A DNA stretch of 64,000 nt. It comes from Thereva unica. Taxonomy: Eukaryota; Arthropoda; Insecta; Diptera; Therevidae. A model generated the notes under the pieces. It was not told the DNA's origin, ran no database searches, and saw only the letters and a list, made by a program, of their open reading frames with translations. Where the stretch lies: assembly GCA_949987705.1 (NCBI GenBank), contig CATLJY010000133.1, positions 1-64,000 of the forward strand, read 5' to 3'. The translations under genes were made by a program, and so were the position numbers. Shown one piece after another: positions 9,761-20,719 of this stretch (positions are counted from its first letter, which is position 1; every line of letters begins with the position of its first letter).

Positions 9761-10769
9761 TGTTGTGAACTTTAATAATCAATTTGGAGGAGATGATTGA
9801 GAATATTTGTCCATGATATCCTCCAAATTGATGTTAGATCCACTTTGGGATATAACTCGGGCCGATATTTTGATTATTATTTTTCTGTTTAAACATTTTC
9901 CCACCGGTCAAATGCACATTCCATATGTCTAGACAATTTCCTTTACAGTTTTTAGAATCAAGTACAGTAATTTAACACTAACGTCCCATTTTAACTTATT
10001 GACCTTAAGTCAGCATTTTGATTCTTAACTTTACCTGTGCGACCGTTTTAATCTTGAGAATAATGTCACTCTAGTTTTGTCAATTAAATCGTGCGGTTCG
10101 ATGTAACGCTTTTAAAGATTAATAAAATAAAATTTATAAAGTTTAAAGTTGAATGTAGTGTTTTTTATTTTAAATATATTTTTTTTAGTTTTCAAGGTAA
10201 ATGGAAACTTAACTCGCGCGCCGCGTTTGTTTTTTCGTGTGTTTACCTGGTTAATGCGACTTCATCAGGTAAGTTCTAAGTGTTTTATGTGTAACTACTG
10301 TCTGTGCAGTGTTTTTCAATGTTTCAATTAGTTAATTGTGTCAAAATCGAAGGAAATTGGGTTTGTTTATATACATAACCCATTTCATCAGTTTTGTAGT
10401 TTTTTCATGAAAATACTGCTTGTTGTTTTGTATTTGAAAGTACTGAAACGTACCAATTTGTGTTTTATAAGGTGATTTTATGTCGTCTTGTGGATTTATG
10501 TTGGTTTTAAAGTTAATTATGTGTTTTCCTTTAATTTCATTTATTTCTTTTTAGGTATTACATATTCAGGTAATTATATGTGTCATGTCTTGGTATATTC
10601 TGTTTATTAATTCATTTTTCTTTTTAGGTTTGTACAGAATATATACATATATTAAAAACAAAATGTTCCAGAGGAAAAAAAAAACATAATAAATAAATTT
10701 TAAATTCAAATTTTGGTAAGTTTTTATTTAAATTTACTTTGTTTAGCACTATTTAGCTTGGGCTAAACA
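9761..10769 (-). repeat. Candidate LTR (unpaired)
   Basis: On the minus strand the stretch begins TGTTTAGCCC at 10769, right after a polypurine tract (10770-10785, GAGGGGGAGAA). It could end at ...TTCACAACA near 9761. That is the geometry of a 3' LTR of about 1 kb. No second copy is in the window, so the left boundary is a guess. No gene is visible inside. Confidence 0.4.
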
Positions 10770-11232
10770 TTCTCCCCCTCGTTGAACGCTTGTGTTTCAG
10801 AAACCGCCTTGTCTTCCAATCCCCCTTTTGTGATGGTGATGGAACATGACCGTACCTGGGTATCTGTCTGGTAGATTGACTGTCAGTTCTTTCTTTTTCT
10901 GGACTGAATTTGTACGAAGTAAATCTCTGTAGCACATGCCATGGTATAAATAAATCCTCCCTATCCTTAGTGATGAAGCGTTGGAAGCTGTTATTGATAC
11001 GTGCTTCCAACTCTTTCACATTTGTGGTGGGTTTCAACAAGGCCAAGTTGTGCACTTGCCGTCCATTTATAATAGTTGGACCCAGCACGCTCATGCTTAT
11101 GTTGCCTGTACCTGCAGACGTTACCGATGATAAAAGGGGAGGAGAAAAAATTCCTTCAGAAAATGAGTACTGCTTCCAATATGAAGCTTGTCCAGATAAA
11201 CCTTCATCACGCCAAGGCTGCTTCTGCAACAC
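10753..11232 (-). CDS. Unidentified ORF ending at a polypurine tract
   Basis: 159-codon ORF that I do not recognise. The middle (PTTNVKELEARINNSFQ) looks like real protein; the C-terminus is Arg/Ser/Lys-rich. Its 3' end overlaps the polypurine tract and the first bases of the candidate LTR, which suggests the terminal part of an LTR element's internal region. The N-terminal ~50 codons overlap the opposite-strand endonuclease fragment that starts near 11160, so its start is probably not authentic. Confidence 0.35.
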   Translation of the reverse strand: MLQKQPWRDEGLSGQASYWKQYSFSEGIFSPPLLSSVTSAGTGNISMSVLGPTIINGRQVHNLALLKPTTNVKELEARINNSFQRFITKDREDLFIPWHVLQRFTSYKFSPEKERTDSQSTRQIPRYGHVPSPSQKGDWKTRRFLKHKRSTRGRMFSPS

Positions 11233-11790
11233 TTGAAGAAAGGTTTAAAGGTAATGCTGGCAGACTGATCTACTCTACCGAGCATGACTACCCTAGAGCA
11301 GCACTGCTCATGGGAAAGAGACTAACATGCCTTCCTCTTTCGCAGTTCGTATCCAGAGATCTGGTTGCGGCTGAGGTAGTGCTACCTGGAAACGTAGGAA
11401 TGCCCAGGCGTGTCATAGCCTCGGCCTACTTCCCTGGTGAAGAGTCTGCCCCACCACCGCCAGATGTCAGGAGACTTGTGGAGGACTGCACTAGGAGGAA
11501 TATTTAGTTAGTGATAGGTTGCGACGCCAACGCGCACCACCTTGTGTGGGAAGCACCAATACTAATTCTGGGGGCGACTACCTCCTTGATTTCATTACTA
11601 CCTACAATTTACAGGTTATGAACAAGGGGAATGAACCTAACTTTTCTAATGTGACTAGGCAAGAGGTAATTGACCTGACTCTTGCTAGCACATTCGTCAG
11701 TTCCAGAATACTGAATTAGAAAGTTTCAAGTGAACCATCAATGTCTGACCATAGACATATAAGGTTTAACTTGAGAGCTTCTGCAACATC
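11160..11790 (+). pseudogene. Non-LTR retrotransposon endonuclease (EN) fragment
   Basis: Apurinic-like EN domain of an R1/LOA/Jockey-type non-LTR element. It starts KLVQINLHHAKAASA, continues with AALLMGKRL and VIASAYFPG, then stops at 11505. After a frameshift it resumes with GCDANAHHLVW, GDYLLDFITTYNLQVMN and EVIDLTLAS, and ends near SDHRHIRF. About 30 residues expected after ATLEERF are missing, so there is an internal deletion as well as a frameshift. No RT follows. Confidence 0.78.
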
Positions 11791-11799
11791 CTCGGAAGC

Positions 11800-12713
11800 A
11801 TTTAGGATTGTAACAGCATAATGGCGCGACTATATATTGGGCGCCATTTATGCGCCTCAGCCAGAATCCCGGAAAAACCTGACCAAGGAAACAACACCAA
11901 ACATAAAAAAGTTGAATATGCTAACGTGATGCCGGCCACACAGATTGGCTAGCTCGCCAGGTGGGGGTCGTGGGGTGTGTGGCCGGGCCTATACACATCA
12001 TGGTTCACCACTTACCTGTAATTATGCACTTTCATCCTGAGCTTCTATCCTTCTCCCGGCCTTGCTTGAGCCGTGTCATGGTAGTGCGTTTCCTTGCCAG
12101 CTCATAGTATGGATAACCACCAGCTGACAAGGAAAAGCACTACTTAAGAACCCTGAAAAGGAAATGAAACCCGCTCCAACCGTTCCCAAAAAAAATCTAA
12201 CCCATGGCAATTCTCATTACAATCATTTAATTTTTCCTCTTTGTTCCAGGTATCAACAACGCACAAGAATACAACAAATTAACCAATAAACCTCAATATT
12301 CATTAACCATGAACTATTAACCTGGTCAGATACAATTTAAAACTTCTCAAATTCAAAAAAAAAACAGTATTCTACAATTACATATATTTCGATACTCTGT
12401 TCGCGAAAGGTTTAAAGAAACGCGTCGCAGTGGTACATCGTTTCTTTTTACACACGATATCTTAAATAAAGGGTTCACTTAAAGGAAAACAAATTACCTG
12501 TAAACAACAAGATGAAAAAAATATTTCTAAAAAAGCGAGAATAAATGCATACATCAATATAAATAATATGGAATGTGAACAACTATAAATGCTATGAATT
12601 AATTAATTGTTAAATGTTAATAAATTAAATTAATAAAATTTAATCATAAACAAATATTTTATTTTATGTTGTGTATTAGTGTTGTTTTTCTTATTTTTTT
12701 ATTTAGTTGTATG
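11800..12713. other. Intergenic sequence left of the BEL/Pao element
   Basis: No gene found. A GC-rich stretch near 11925-12000 has a GCCGGCCACAC...GTGTGGCCGGGC inverted repeat (11931-11988) that may be part of the non-LTR 3' region. The remainder is AT-rich and ends in GTATG, the target duplication of the next element. Confidence 0.5.
11931..11988. repeat. GC-rich inverted repeat
   Basis: GCCGGCCACAC near 11931 is matched by its reverse complement GTGTGGCCGGGC near 11976, flanking a GTGGGGGTCGTGG loop. It follows the non-LTR EN fragment on the same strand and could be a structured 3' end, but this is only an inference. Confidence 0.45.
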
Positions 12714-12925
12714 TGTTGAAGCGTCCGTTAGATAACGCACAAGTGATCACCAGAAATTTGTCACCAGTTTCTCTTACAACCAGTTCGGCTTCGAATTCAC
12801 GAAAGAACACACCAAAATTGTAACGCGAGAAATAAATTCATTGTATTGACTATAAGTGTTGTTTTTCTTTATAACACCTAGATCAGTATTAAAACCTGAA
12901 TCCCATAATTTAACTTTATTATACA
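12714..12925 (+). repeat. 5' LTR of the BEL/Pao element
   Basis: 212 bp, starts TGTTGAAGCG and ends TTATTATACA. It matches the right LTR (19292-19503) over its whole length. A partial second copy follows at 12947-13129. Confidence 0.93.
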
Positions 12926-13150
12926 TTTTTTCTGGTCCTTCGAGCCGTGATCACCAGAAATTTGTCACCAGTTTCTCTTACAACCAGTTCGGCTTCGAAT
13001 TCACGAAAGAACACACCAAAATTGTAACGCGAGAAATAAATTCATTGTATTGACTATAAGTGTTGTTTTTCTTTATAACACCTAGATCAGTATTAAAACC
13101 TGAATCCCATAATTTAACTTTATTATACATTTTTTCTGGTCCTTCGAGCC
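12743..13150 (+). repeat. 204-bp tandem duplication spanning LTR end and primer binding site
   Basis: Copy 1 is 12743-12946 and copy 2 is 12947-13150. Each runs from GTGATCACC inside the LTR to GAGCC inside the primer binding site, and I see no differences. The first primer binding site is cut after its first 15 bases (12933-12947); the second is complete. The 3' LTR lacks this duplication. Confidence 0.93.
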
Positions 13151-13155
13151 GGATT
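13137..13155 (+). other. Primer binding site, tRNA-Tyr type
   Basis: TGGTCCTTCGAGCCGGA is complementary to the 3' end of eukaryotic tRNA-Tyr (TCCGGCTCGAAGGA plus CCA). It lies seven bases after the end of the second, partial LTR copy. Confidence 0.8.
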
Positions 13156-13954
13156 CGGGTTATTTTTTACATCCGCGCTTTCAATAAACGGTTTATATAA
13201 AAACACCTTAGTTGAACAGTGAGAAATACGGTGATTTTCTAACGGTGATAAAAGGTTGAAAATTCACTTGAAATTTTTGTGCTGTGTTTCTTTTGTTAAT
13301 AACACGATCACTATTGATCGTAGATTAAAATTCGCTGGAATTTTCCCAACTAGTAGTGATTCCAATTATATAGTTTTGAGGATATCAGTACCTACCTTAT
13401 GTGAAAAACAAATCGTGTTAAACTAACGTGATTAACGGGTTCCATATAATAAAGTGTAACTGAAAATTTACTTGCATTTTTTCATTAAATATTACGATCA
13501 CTATTGATCATAGCTTTAACCATAAATTCGCTTGAATTTTCTTTCGAATAACTTGTGATTCAAATTATCGATTTCTAGTGGATATCGGTGAATATTGTTT
13601 TATCCCTTTTGTTTGAAAAACGTGTTGAGATAACGGATTGACAAGATAACATAGTAGTGAAAGATTTTAAAGATTTAAATAGTGAAAGATTTTTAATTTT
13701 AAATTAAATTTCGTTTGAAATGCCTTTTTTCTGATTAACTAGTGGTTAAAATTATTGGTCTTAAAGGTTAACGGTGAATGGTGAATGGTGCTGTACTGCT
13801 TGTTGAAGTTGAAGAAAAGGTAGCCGTAATATTGCCATAAAAATTATAATATATTTTTTCGGTCACGCGCTGTGGTTTTTTGACTAATCGACTCGTTGTC
13901 AACAACTCGTGGTGTATTTGCTAAGCTAATTTAGCTTAAATTATCAAACCAAAT
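13156..13954 (+). other. Untranslated leader of the BEL/Pao element
   Basis: About 800 bases without a gene between primer binding site and gag. Two loosely similar blocks (around 13255-13340 and 13455-13560) both contain CACGATCACTATTGATC-like or ACGATCACTATTGATC sequence followed by AAATTCGCTGGAAT or AAATTCGCTTGAAT, suggesting an old internal duplication. A packaging signal may lie here but cannot be identified. Confidence 0.5.
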
Positions 13955-15640
13955 TTGAGGCATAAATACTATATTGCAGTAAGGATGGATGAGCTACTCA
14001 ACGCCCAACATCACACCATGCGACTTATCCAACGGTTTGTAACAAATTTCGCAAAGTTAGGTAAGTCAAATGTAACGAAAGGTGTTGTTCTGTCCAGAAT
14101 TAGTTTATTGGAAAAATATTGGAATGAATTTTCTGAACGGCATCTCAGACTACTTAATGAGGCTCCGCCTAAGGCAAAGGAAGAAGAAACATACTTCAAA
14201 TGTGAAAATTATTTTGACTGCGAGGATAGCTATCTGGAAGCGAAAGCAGTTCTAACTGATGCTCTTGAAAAATTTACCATGCCGATTGCGACTACTTCCG
14301 CTACTCTAAATACAAGTAATAACCACACCGTATGTGAGACAGGCACCTTAGAACCACTTCTTCCTCGTATCAGCATCCCTAGATTTAGTGGATTGTACAT
14401 CGAGTGGCTCCCGTTCAAGGACTTGTTTGTATCACTCATCGATCAAAACCCAAGGTTAACTAATTCCCAAAAGCTCCATTATTTACGCGCTAGTGTGACT
14501 GGAGAGGCAGCCCGTATTTTAGAAAACATGCAAATTTCGGAAGCGAACTACAAACCTGCGTGGGATCTATTAGTCAGCCGTTACGATAATAAGCGCGTGC
14601 TTATTTATCATCACCTGAGGGCTCTATTCAACCTTCAACCAATGTCTTCAAATTCTTCAGATGAACTACGTTCCTTGCTTAACGGCACTCAACAGGCCCT
14701 AAAGGCTATTGAATCCCTAGACAGACCGGTAAAGGATTGGGACGATTTGATTGTCTTCATTACTGCTGACAAGTTATCTCGGACTATTCGAGACGAATGG
14801 GAAAACCATATAAGCAGTTATTCAGATATGCCCAAGTTATCCGAACTTGATTCGTTCCTAATCAATCGCTTGCGGATGCTTGACTCAGTCAACGCTACTC
14901 GTACAGATTTTAAGGCTTCTAGCAAGGCGATCTCTGCAAAACCTCGATCTCGCTGTACTTCAATGAGCGTAAGAAACACTGCGCCATTTAAGCTTAAAGA
15001 AACGGGCAAGTGTCCACTGTGCAAAGCTTCCCATTTGCTACTCTTTTGCCCTACTTTTCGACAATACTCAGTCAAGGAAAGAAGAGCGTACGTTGCTAAA
15101 GAAAGTTTGTGCTTTAACTGTCTGCGTCGAGGACATAATAGAGCAAATTGCCCTTCTGCGCATCGTTGTCAACTCTGCCAGCAGAACCACCATACAATGT
15201 TGCACACCGTTGAGATTGAAGAGGTGGCTCAACCAAAGGATAGTCAACAAAATATTACTTCTCATGTCGGAAGCACGACGGCCTTGAACCGCAAAGCTAT
15301 TTTGGCTACGGCTTGGGTTAATGTTGCATATTCACATGGACAACCGGTTCGACTACGAGCTTTGGTCGATCAAGGGTCGGAGACGAGTTTTATCTCGGAA
15401 TCAGCATGTCAACGACTAAAACTCCCGAGGAAGAAAATAACAACCGTCGTTACGGGCATAGGAGCCCAAAGCTCTTTATCAAGAAGAGGACTTGTCAGGT
15501 TTCAGCTATCGTCTCGCGTTGACCCTACCTTTCAACTAACTGTGGAAGCTTTCGTCCTACGTACCCTAACCACGCTGCTACCAACACAACCTGTTACCGT
15601 TCAACATTGGCCCACATTGCAAGGATCCGACATTTCATGA
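13955..15640 (+). pseudogene. gag: BEL/Pao Gag and aspartic protease
   Basis: 561 codons. Residues about 130-330 are the BEL-type Gag core (IPRFSGLYIEWLPFKDLF, LHYLRASVTGEAA, WDLLVSRYDNKR). Three cysteine-rich zinc-binding segments follow at about 350-420 (CPLCKASHLLLFC, CFNCLRRGHNRANC, CQLCQQNHH). The retropepsin motif LVDQGSETSF is near residue 472. The first in-frame ATG is at 13985 (MDELLNAQ); 13955 is used only as the first open start. The frame shifts near 15620, so the ORF stops at 15640 after five foreign residues while the real protein continues in the frame of the next ORF. Confidence 0.9.
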
Positions 15641-18038
15641 AACAAGTCCAGTAGATCTGATTCTGGGAGTATTAATTTACGCTCAGATTATCTTACCCGG
15701 GATAAGGCAAGACCACTCTAGATCGGTGCTAGCTCAGAGCACAAGACTGGGATGGATAATTTCGGGGTCCTGTACTGAGAACAAATTGTCTTCTCTTCAC
15801 GAAGGTCCAAGTACCATCAGTTCTAATTTTTCTTCATTTGTCCAGCTCGAGGAACAGCTTCGAAAATTCTGGGAAGTCGAAGAGTTGCCTAAACAACGCG
15901 TGCTTACCAAGGATGAACTCCAATGTGAAGATTACTTCGTCAACACGCACTATCGGAATCCTGACGGCCGATATGTAGTGAGGTTACCTACTAATGGCCC
16001 TTCGATTGATTTGGGGGAGTCCAGAACCATGGCCGTACAGCGACTGACTCAAATGGAACGGCGCTTCTCAACAAATCCGAAGCTAAAAGAAGCCTACTGT
16101 CAATTCATGAAAGAGTATTTGGAGTTACAACACATGGAACCTGTTCCTTCCCGATCCACAGAAACGACCTATTATCTCCCTCATCACGGAGTATATAAGA
16201 ATCATGATCCAACTGGTAAACTGAGGGTAGTTTTTGACGGCTCGCAGAAGTCGAGCAACGGGTTATCCCTCAATGAATGTCTTCATGCCGGCCCCAAATT
16301 ACAACAAGATTTGTGGTCAATAGTAACTCGTTGGCGAGAACATGAAATTGTCTTTGTATGCGATATCGAGAAAATGTTCCGTCAAATTTGGATTAATGAC
16401 CAAGACACCAACCTACAACGTATTGTATGGCGAAACTCCAGCAGTGAACCCATTAGGGACTTCATGCTCAAAACTGTTACGTATGGAACCGTACCTGCTC
16501 CTTATCTAGCGATTAGAACGCTACAACAGCTGGCAAAAGATGAAAGACAACTTTATCCTCTAGCCTGTGAAAGTCTTGTTCGTGACTGCTATGTTGACGA
16601 CATATTGACTGGCGCTAATGATCTTGGATCTGCCATTCAACTGAAAGATGACCTGATTAATCTGTTGAAAATGGGTGGCTTCACTCTCAAGAAATGGGCT
16701 TCCAACAGTCATCAGTTATTGAAAGAAATACCTCCTGATCACCGCGAGGTTAAGACAATTCTATCTTTAGAAGACGATGCTTGTATAAAGACATTGGGCA
16801 TCTTATGGAATCCAACCACTGACCAGTTTGGGTTCAAAGTTCAACTACCACCTCATCCGGTTAATGTTACAAAACGCACCTTACTCTCGGACATTTCCAA
16901 GCTCTTCGATCCGCTCGGATTCTTGGCACCAAGCATCATCCTAGCCAAAGTCATGTTTCAAAAACTATGGTTAACCGGTCTTACATGGGACGAGCCGCTA
17001 CCACAGCACCTGGCAAATGAATGGAGAAATTTTCGAGATGAGCTATCATCCCTGGAAAAGGTTCGAGTACCGCGATGGCTTAAGACCAATAATTCACAGG
17101 TTTTCTTTGAGCTGCATGGATTTGCCGACGCGTCCAACAAAGCCTATGCCGCAGTAGTGTACGCTCGAGTATTTTCTTCTAACGAATCTTCAGTTTCCGT
17201 CCAAATTATAGCTGCTAAAACTAAAGTTGCTCCTTTGAAAACAGTATCAATTCCTCGTTTGGAGCTGTGTGCAGCAGTATTGCTCACGCGATTGCTGAAC
17301 AACCTCAGACCTGTCTTCACAACAGCAAATATCACTACATTCGCCTGGACCGACTCCAGCACGGTTCTCGCCTGGATTCGAGGTCACCCGTCTCGCTGGA
17401 ATACCTACGTGGCTAACAGAGTATCTGAAATACAAAATTCCATCAACATCAGTCAGTGGAAATACGTTCCCTCAGAATCAAATCCCGCCGATTGTGCCAG
17501 TCGTGGCCTCAACCCAGAGCAACTACCGGAATTTCATCTATGGTGGAACGGACCTTCCTGGTTGCAGCAACCTTCTACGCAGTGGCCTTCCGGTATACAT
17601 TCTACCACAAGACAGGATGATTTGGAAGAAAGAAAGACTGCTGCTTCCTTCCACGCCAAGTCCATTCAAAAATGGTCTCTTATTGAGCGTTACTCAACTT
17701 TTACTAAATTACTACGTGTGCTAGCTTATATCCGTAGATTTGTCTTCAATTGCAGACAGAAACCTGAACATCGCCTCACTACTGTACTGTCCACTATAGA
17801 GCTACAAGAGGCCACCGGTCTGTGCATCTACGTTGTGCAGCATCAGCATTTTTACCACGATATCTCGCACATAGCTGCTAATAAACCACTAAGCCAAGGC
17901 AGTCATACTGTTCGTTTACACCCGTTCTTAGACGAAAAACAGCTTTTAAGGGTTGGCGGACGCTTGAAGAATGCACTCCTATCTTACAATGAAAGGTTCC
18001 CTATATTCTTCCCAAGAAGGACCACTTCACTACGCTAA
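15621..18038 (+). pseudogene. pol: BEL/Pao reverse transcriptase and RNase H
   Basis: Continues Pol from the frameshift near 15620; the long open part starts at 15726. RT motifs are YYLPHHGV, LRVVFDGS, CDIEKMFRQI, and the catalytic YVDD at about residue 289 of the 15726 ORF. RNase H signals are HGFADAS, IPRLELCAAV, WTDSSTVLAWI and NPADCASRG. The segment beginning the integrase (LHPFLDE...LRVGGRLKNA) is near the end. It stops at 18036-18038 because of a frameshift shortly before; the integrase zinc-finger part continues in the adjacent frame to about 18095. Confidence 0.92.
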
Positions 18039-19313
18039 TAATTAAGCATTATCACGAACTCACGCTGCATGGGGGGACGCAACTTAAGCCACATCAGACG
18101 TAATTATTGGATACTCGATGGTCGAAATGCAGTTCGACACTATATCCACCAGTGTATACCATGTTTCCGGCAAAAAGCGGTTATGAAGGATCAACTGATG
18201 AGCAACCTACCGCCAAATCGAGTGCGACCGTCACAACCGTTTCAACATACCGGTGTGGACTACGCTGGACCAATCGTGCTCAAGATTCACAAAGGGCGAG
18301 GCTTCAAAACACAAAAAGGGTATATCGCAGTGTTTGTTTGCCTATGCATCAAAGCTGTGCACTTGGAAGTTGTAGGAGATATGACAACAGACTCGTTTAT
18401 CGCCGCCTTCCGCCGGTTTACCTCACGACGCGGAATCTGCACGGACCTTTATTCCGACCGCGCTGCTAATTTTGTTGGAGCCGACGCCGAGTTACGCTCT
18501 AAGCTTATCTTATCCAGAAACTGCGAATCTTATCGAGTTCCCGAACTTCTATCTAAAGATGGTACCAATTGGCACTTCATACCGCCGCACTCACCCCATT
18601 TTGGTGGCATCTGGGAGGCGGCAGTCAAGTCCGTGAAGCATCACCTAAAGCGTGTTCTCGGAGAAACCCTTCTAACTTTTGAAGAGATGACCACACTCCT
18701 GTGTCAAGTGGAGGCAGCACTAAACTCTCGGCCTATATGCCCTTTAAACGACGATCCTGATGATCTCACACCTTTAAGTCCCGGACATTTCCTTATTGGC
18801 GGCCCTTTAACATCGGTTCCTGAACCAGGCCTGCTTTCCTTGAAGGACAATCGGTTGTCCCGTTGGCAGCTCACGCAGAAAATGTTTCAAGACTTCTGGA
18901 AACGATGGTCTGCGGAGTATCTTAACGGTCTACAGCAGCGATATAAATGGATCCGCGAGAAAACCACAGTCAAGATCAACGACCTAGTGTTACTAAAGGA
19001 TGATCGTTATCCCCCTTGCAAATGGCCTATAGGGAGGGTAACCGCAGTGCACCCGGGTCCAGATGGATTAGTTCGAGTCGCCACCGTCAGGACTCAGCAT
19101 TCAGTATTCCTGCGCCCAGTGGTCAAATTAGCTGTTCTGCCCCTTGGTTCTGAAGAAGATATGTACTCAGATATGTACTCTAATTGTAGTTCTCTTTTGC
19201 AGGAACCTGCAGTTAAAACATTAGAAGACGGCGGGCGGCCCGCTTTCACAGACGGAGGACCTTCGTCGCTAGATGGACGAGGCGGGCGGAATGTTGAAGC
19301 GTCCGTTAGATAA
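18039..19313 (+). pseudogene. pol: BEL/Pao integrase
   Basis: The open segment runs from 18069 (414 codons). The zinc-binding part is split by the second frameshift near 18095, after which the protein is back in the RT frame. Visible are CIPCFRQKA, the first catalytic aspartate in HTGVDYAGP, the second in LYSD, and the glutamate in FGGIWEAAVKSVKHH. The usual SDNGTNF motif reads SDRAANF here. The C-terminus carries PIGRVTAVHPGPDG, typical of BEL integrases, and ends inside the LTR boundary region. No env-like gene follows. Confidence 0.9.
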
Positions 19314-19503
19314 CGCACAAGTGATCACCAGAAATTTGTCACCAGTTTCTCTTACAACCAGTTCGGCTTCGAATTCACGAAAGAACACACCAAAATTGTA
19401 ACGCGAGAAATAAATTCATTGTATTGACTATAAGTGTTGTTTTTCTTTATAACACCTAGATCAGTATTAAAACCTGAATCCCATAATTTAACTTTATTAT
19501 ACA
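19292..19503 (+). repeat. 3' LTR of the BEL/Pao element
   Basis: 212 bp matching the 5' LTR, without the 204-bp duplication. It is followed directly by the GTATG target duplication. Confidence 0.93.
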
Positions 19504-19723
19504 GTATGTATATATATATTTTGGGTGTATATATATATATATTTTTTTTCTCAATTAACCATCCTTTTCTTTTTTTGAGTTTGCTTCGTATTCCCTTATA
19601 GTGAATGCTCTATCTTTAAATCCTCTTGAATAGTAGGCTGTATAAAAAAATGCCCATGATCACAGACCTATTAGAATGACAAACGATGATACTAGAAGTA
19701 TTGATAATTCACCTCTCCATATT
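19504..19723. repeat. Target duplication, TA-rich microsatellite and host repeat unit
   Basis: Begins with GTATG and TA-rich repeats, then a segment (about 19600-19723) that recurs at 41760-41925 on the far side of the 22-kb LTR element. No gene. The last bases, TATT, match the first bases after that element at 41708. Confidence 0.75.
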
Positions 19724-20587
19724 TGTTTCGATAGCAGTTGTTGTGGTAGATTTTCGAAGCTAAAATAAATCCTGACGGCAATTTAAATCCCACAAAAAAA
19801 AAAAATAAAAGGAATAATAAAATAAAATTCTGACATGGAATCGAACTCGGTTCGCCCAGTCGTCAGTCCACTACTTCTCCTGTGTGCTAAGCTGCTTCAT
19901 TACCAAAGGCGTTCAAAAAACTCAATTCAAATCCGTTGGCATCGTACATTTCCCTAAGTACTTCAAACACTACTAAGACCTTCACTCCACTTCACATACT
20001 CGGACAAACAACAACAAGATAAAGAATATGATTTCCTCGTTATAATAATAAGTTTTATTTCCAACATATAAATCAAAAATATATTTTTTCTTCAACTCTA
20101 ACCTTTAAATTATTAGTTATAATTTTACTATTTTATCGCACTCACCAGGGATATGTATTGTATGGTTGATCGCCAAGAGAAAAGTGAGTTCTACCGTCTC
20201 TACCTTTTCACTTGATCCCCTCGGTTCCTTAACTTTCTTGTACATATCAACCGTTTTTCTTCTGGAAAAATAGCTGTAGCTTACGATTGATATATCCGAG
20301 GTGAAGTCGGGTCTTTGCGGGGTGGAGCATACTTTCGTTTCTTTAGTGAAGTTACCAGTTTGTGGATCTTATTAATCGAAGATCCAATGTGGTGAGTTTT
20401 CTTCAAGCCACTTTTTTAATTTAATGCATTGTCGTTCTGCCGAATGACATTTACATATTCATAGTGACCAAAATAATGGGCAGTGAATATTGTGTATACG
20501 AAGTTTCAATATCCTTGGTAAGTACGATTTTTTCTAGTTATACAATATAATATATAATATAATATTTATCTAGTTATACAATATAAT
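19724..20587 (-). repeat. Left LTR of the LARD-like element, first part
   Basis: Matches 40626-41495 closely, with small indels such as four bases near 20355. Continues at 28495-28706 after the Harbinger. Near 19838-19915 the minus strand is tRNA-like with a good box B (AGTTCGATTCC); the same is in the other LTR. Confidence 0.88.
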
Positions 20588-20719
20588 CCGCCTCATTCTT
20601 GTTTTCAATTGGAAATATTTTCCAATCGGAAATGAGTTCCGAACGGAACCTTGGTCAGTATTCCTGCTTTCAAACGAAGAATTCCAGTTTCGAACTTGGA
20701 AAGCAGCTGCCAAATGTAA

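Larger units (their letters stand above)
12714..19503 (+). mobile_element. Full-length BEL/Pao retrotransposon with GTATG target duplication
   Basis: 6.79-kb element with 212-bp LTRs at 12714-12925 and 19292-19503, both TGT...ACA. Identical 5-bp flanks GTATG are at 12709-12713 and 19504-19508. Primer binding site matches tRNA-Tyr. Internal order is Gag, aspartic protease, RT, RNase H, integrase with a BEL-type domain layout (protease DQGSE, RT YVDD, C-terminal integrase). The coding region has three frameshifts (near 15620, 18035 and 18095). The perfect target duplication and near-identical LTRs point to a fairly recent insertion. A 204-bp tandem duplication affects the 5' LTR end. Confidence 0.95.

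Noticed and set aside
10149..10331. Short plus-strand ORFs with apparent splice-like GTAAG and TTTTTAG signals
   Set aside because: Could suggest small exons, but no coding signal or homology is visible and the region fits an LTR better.
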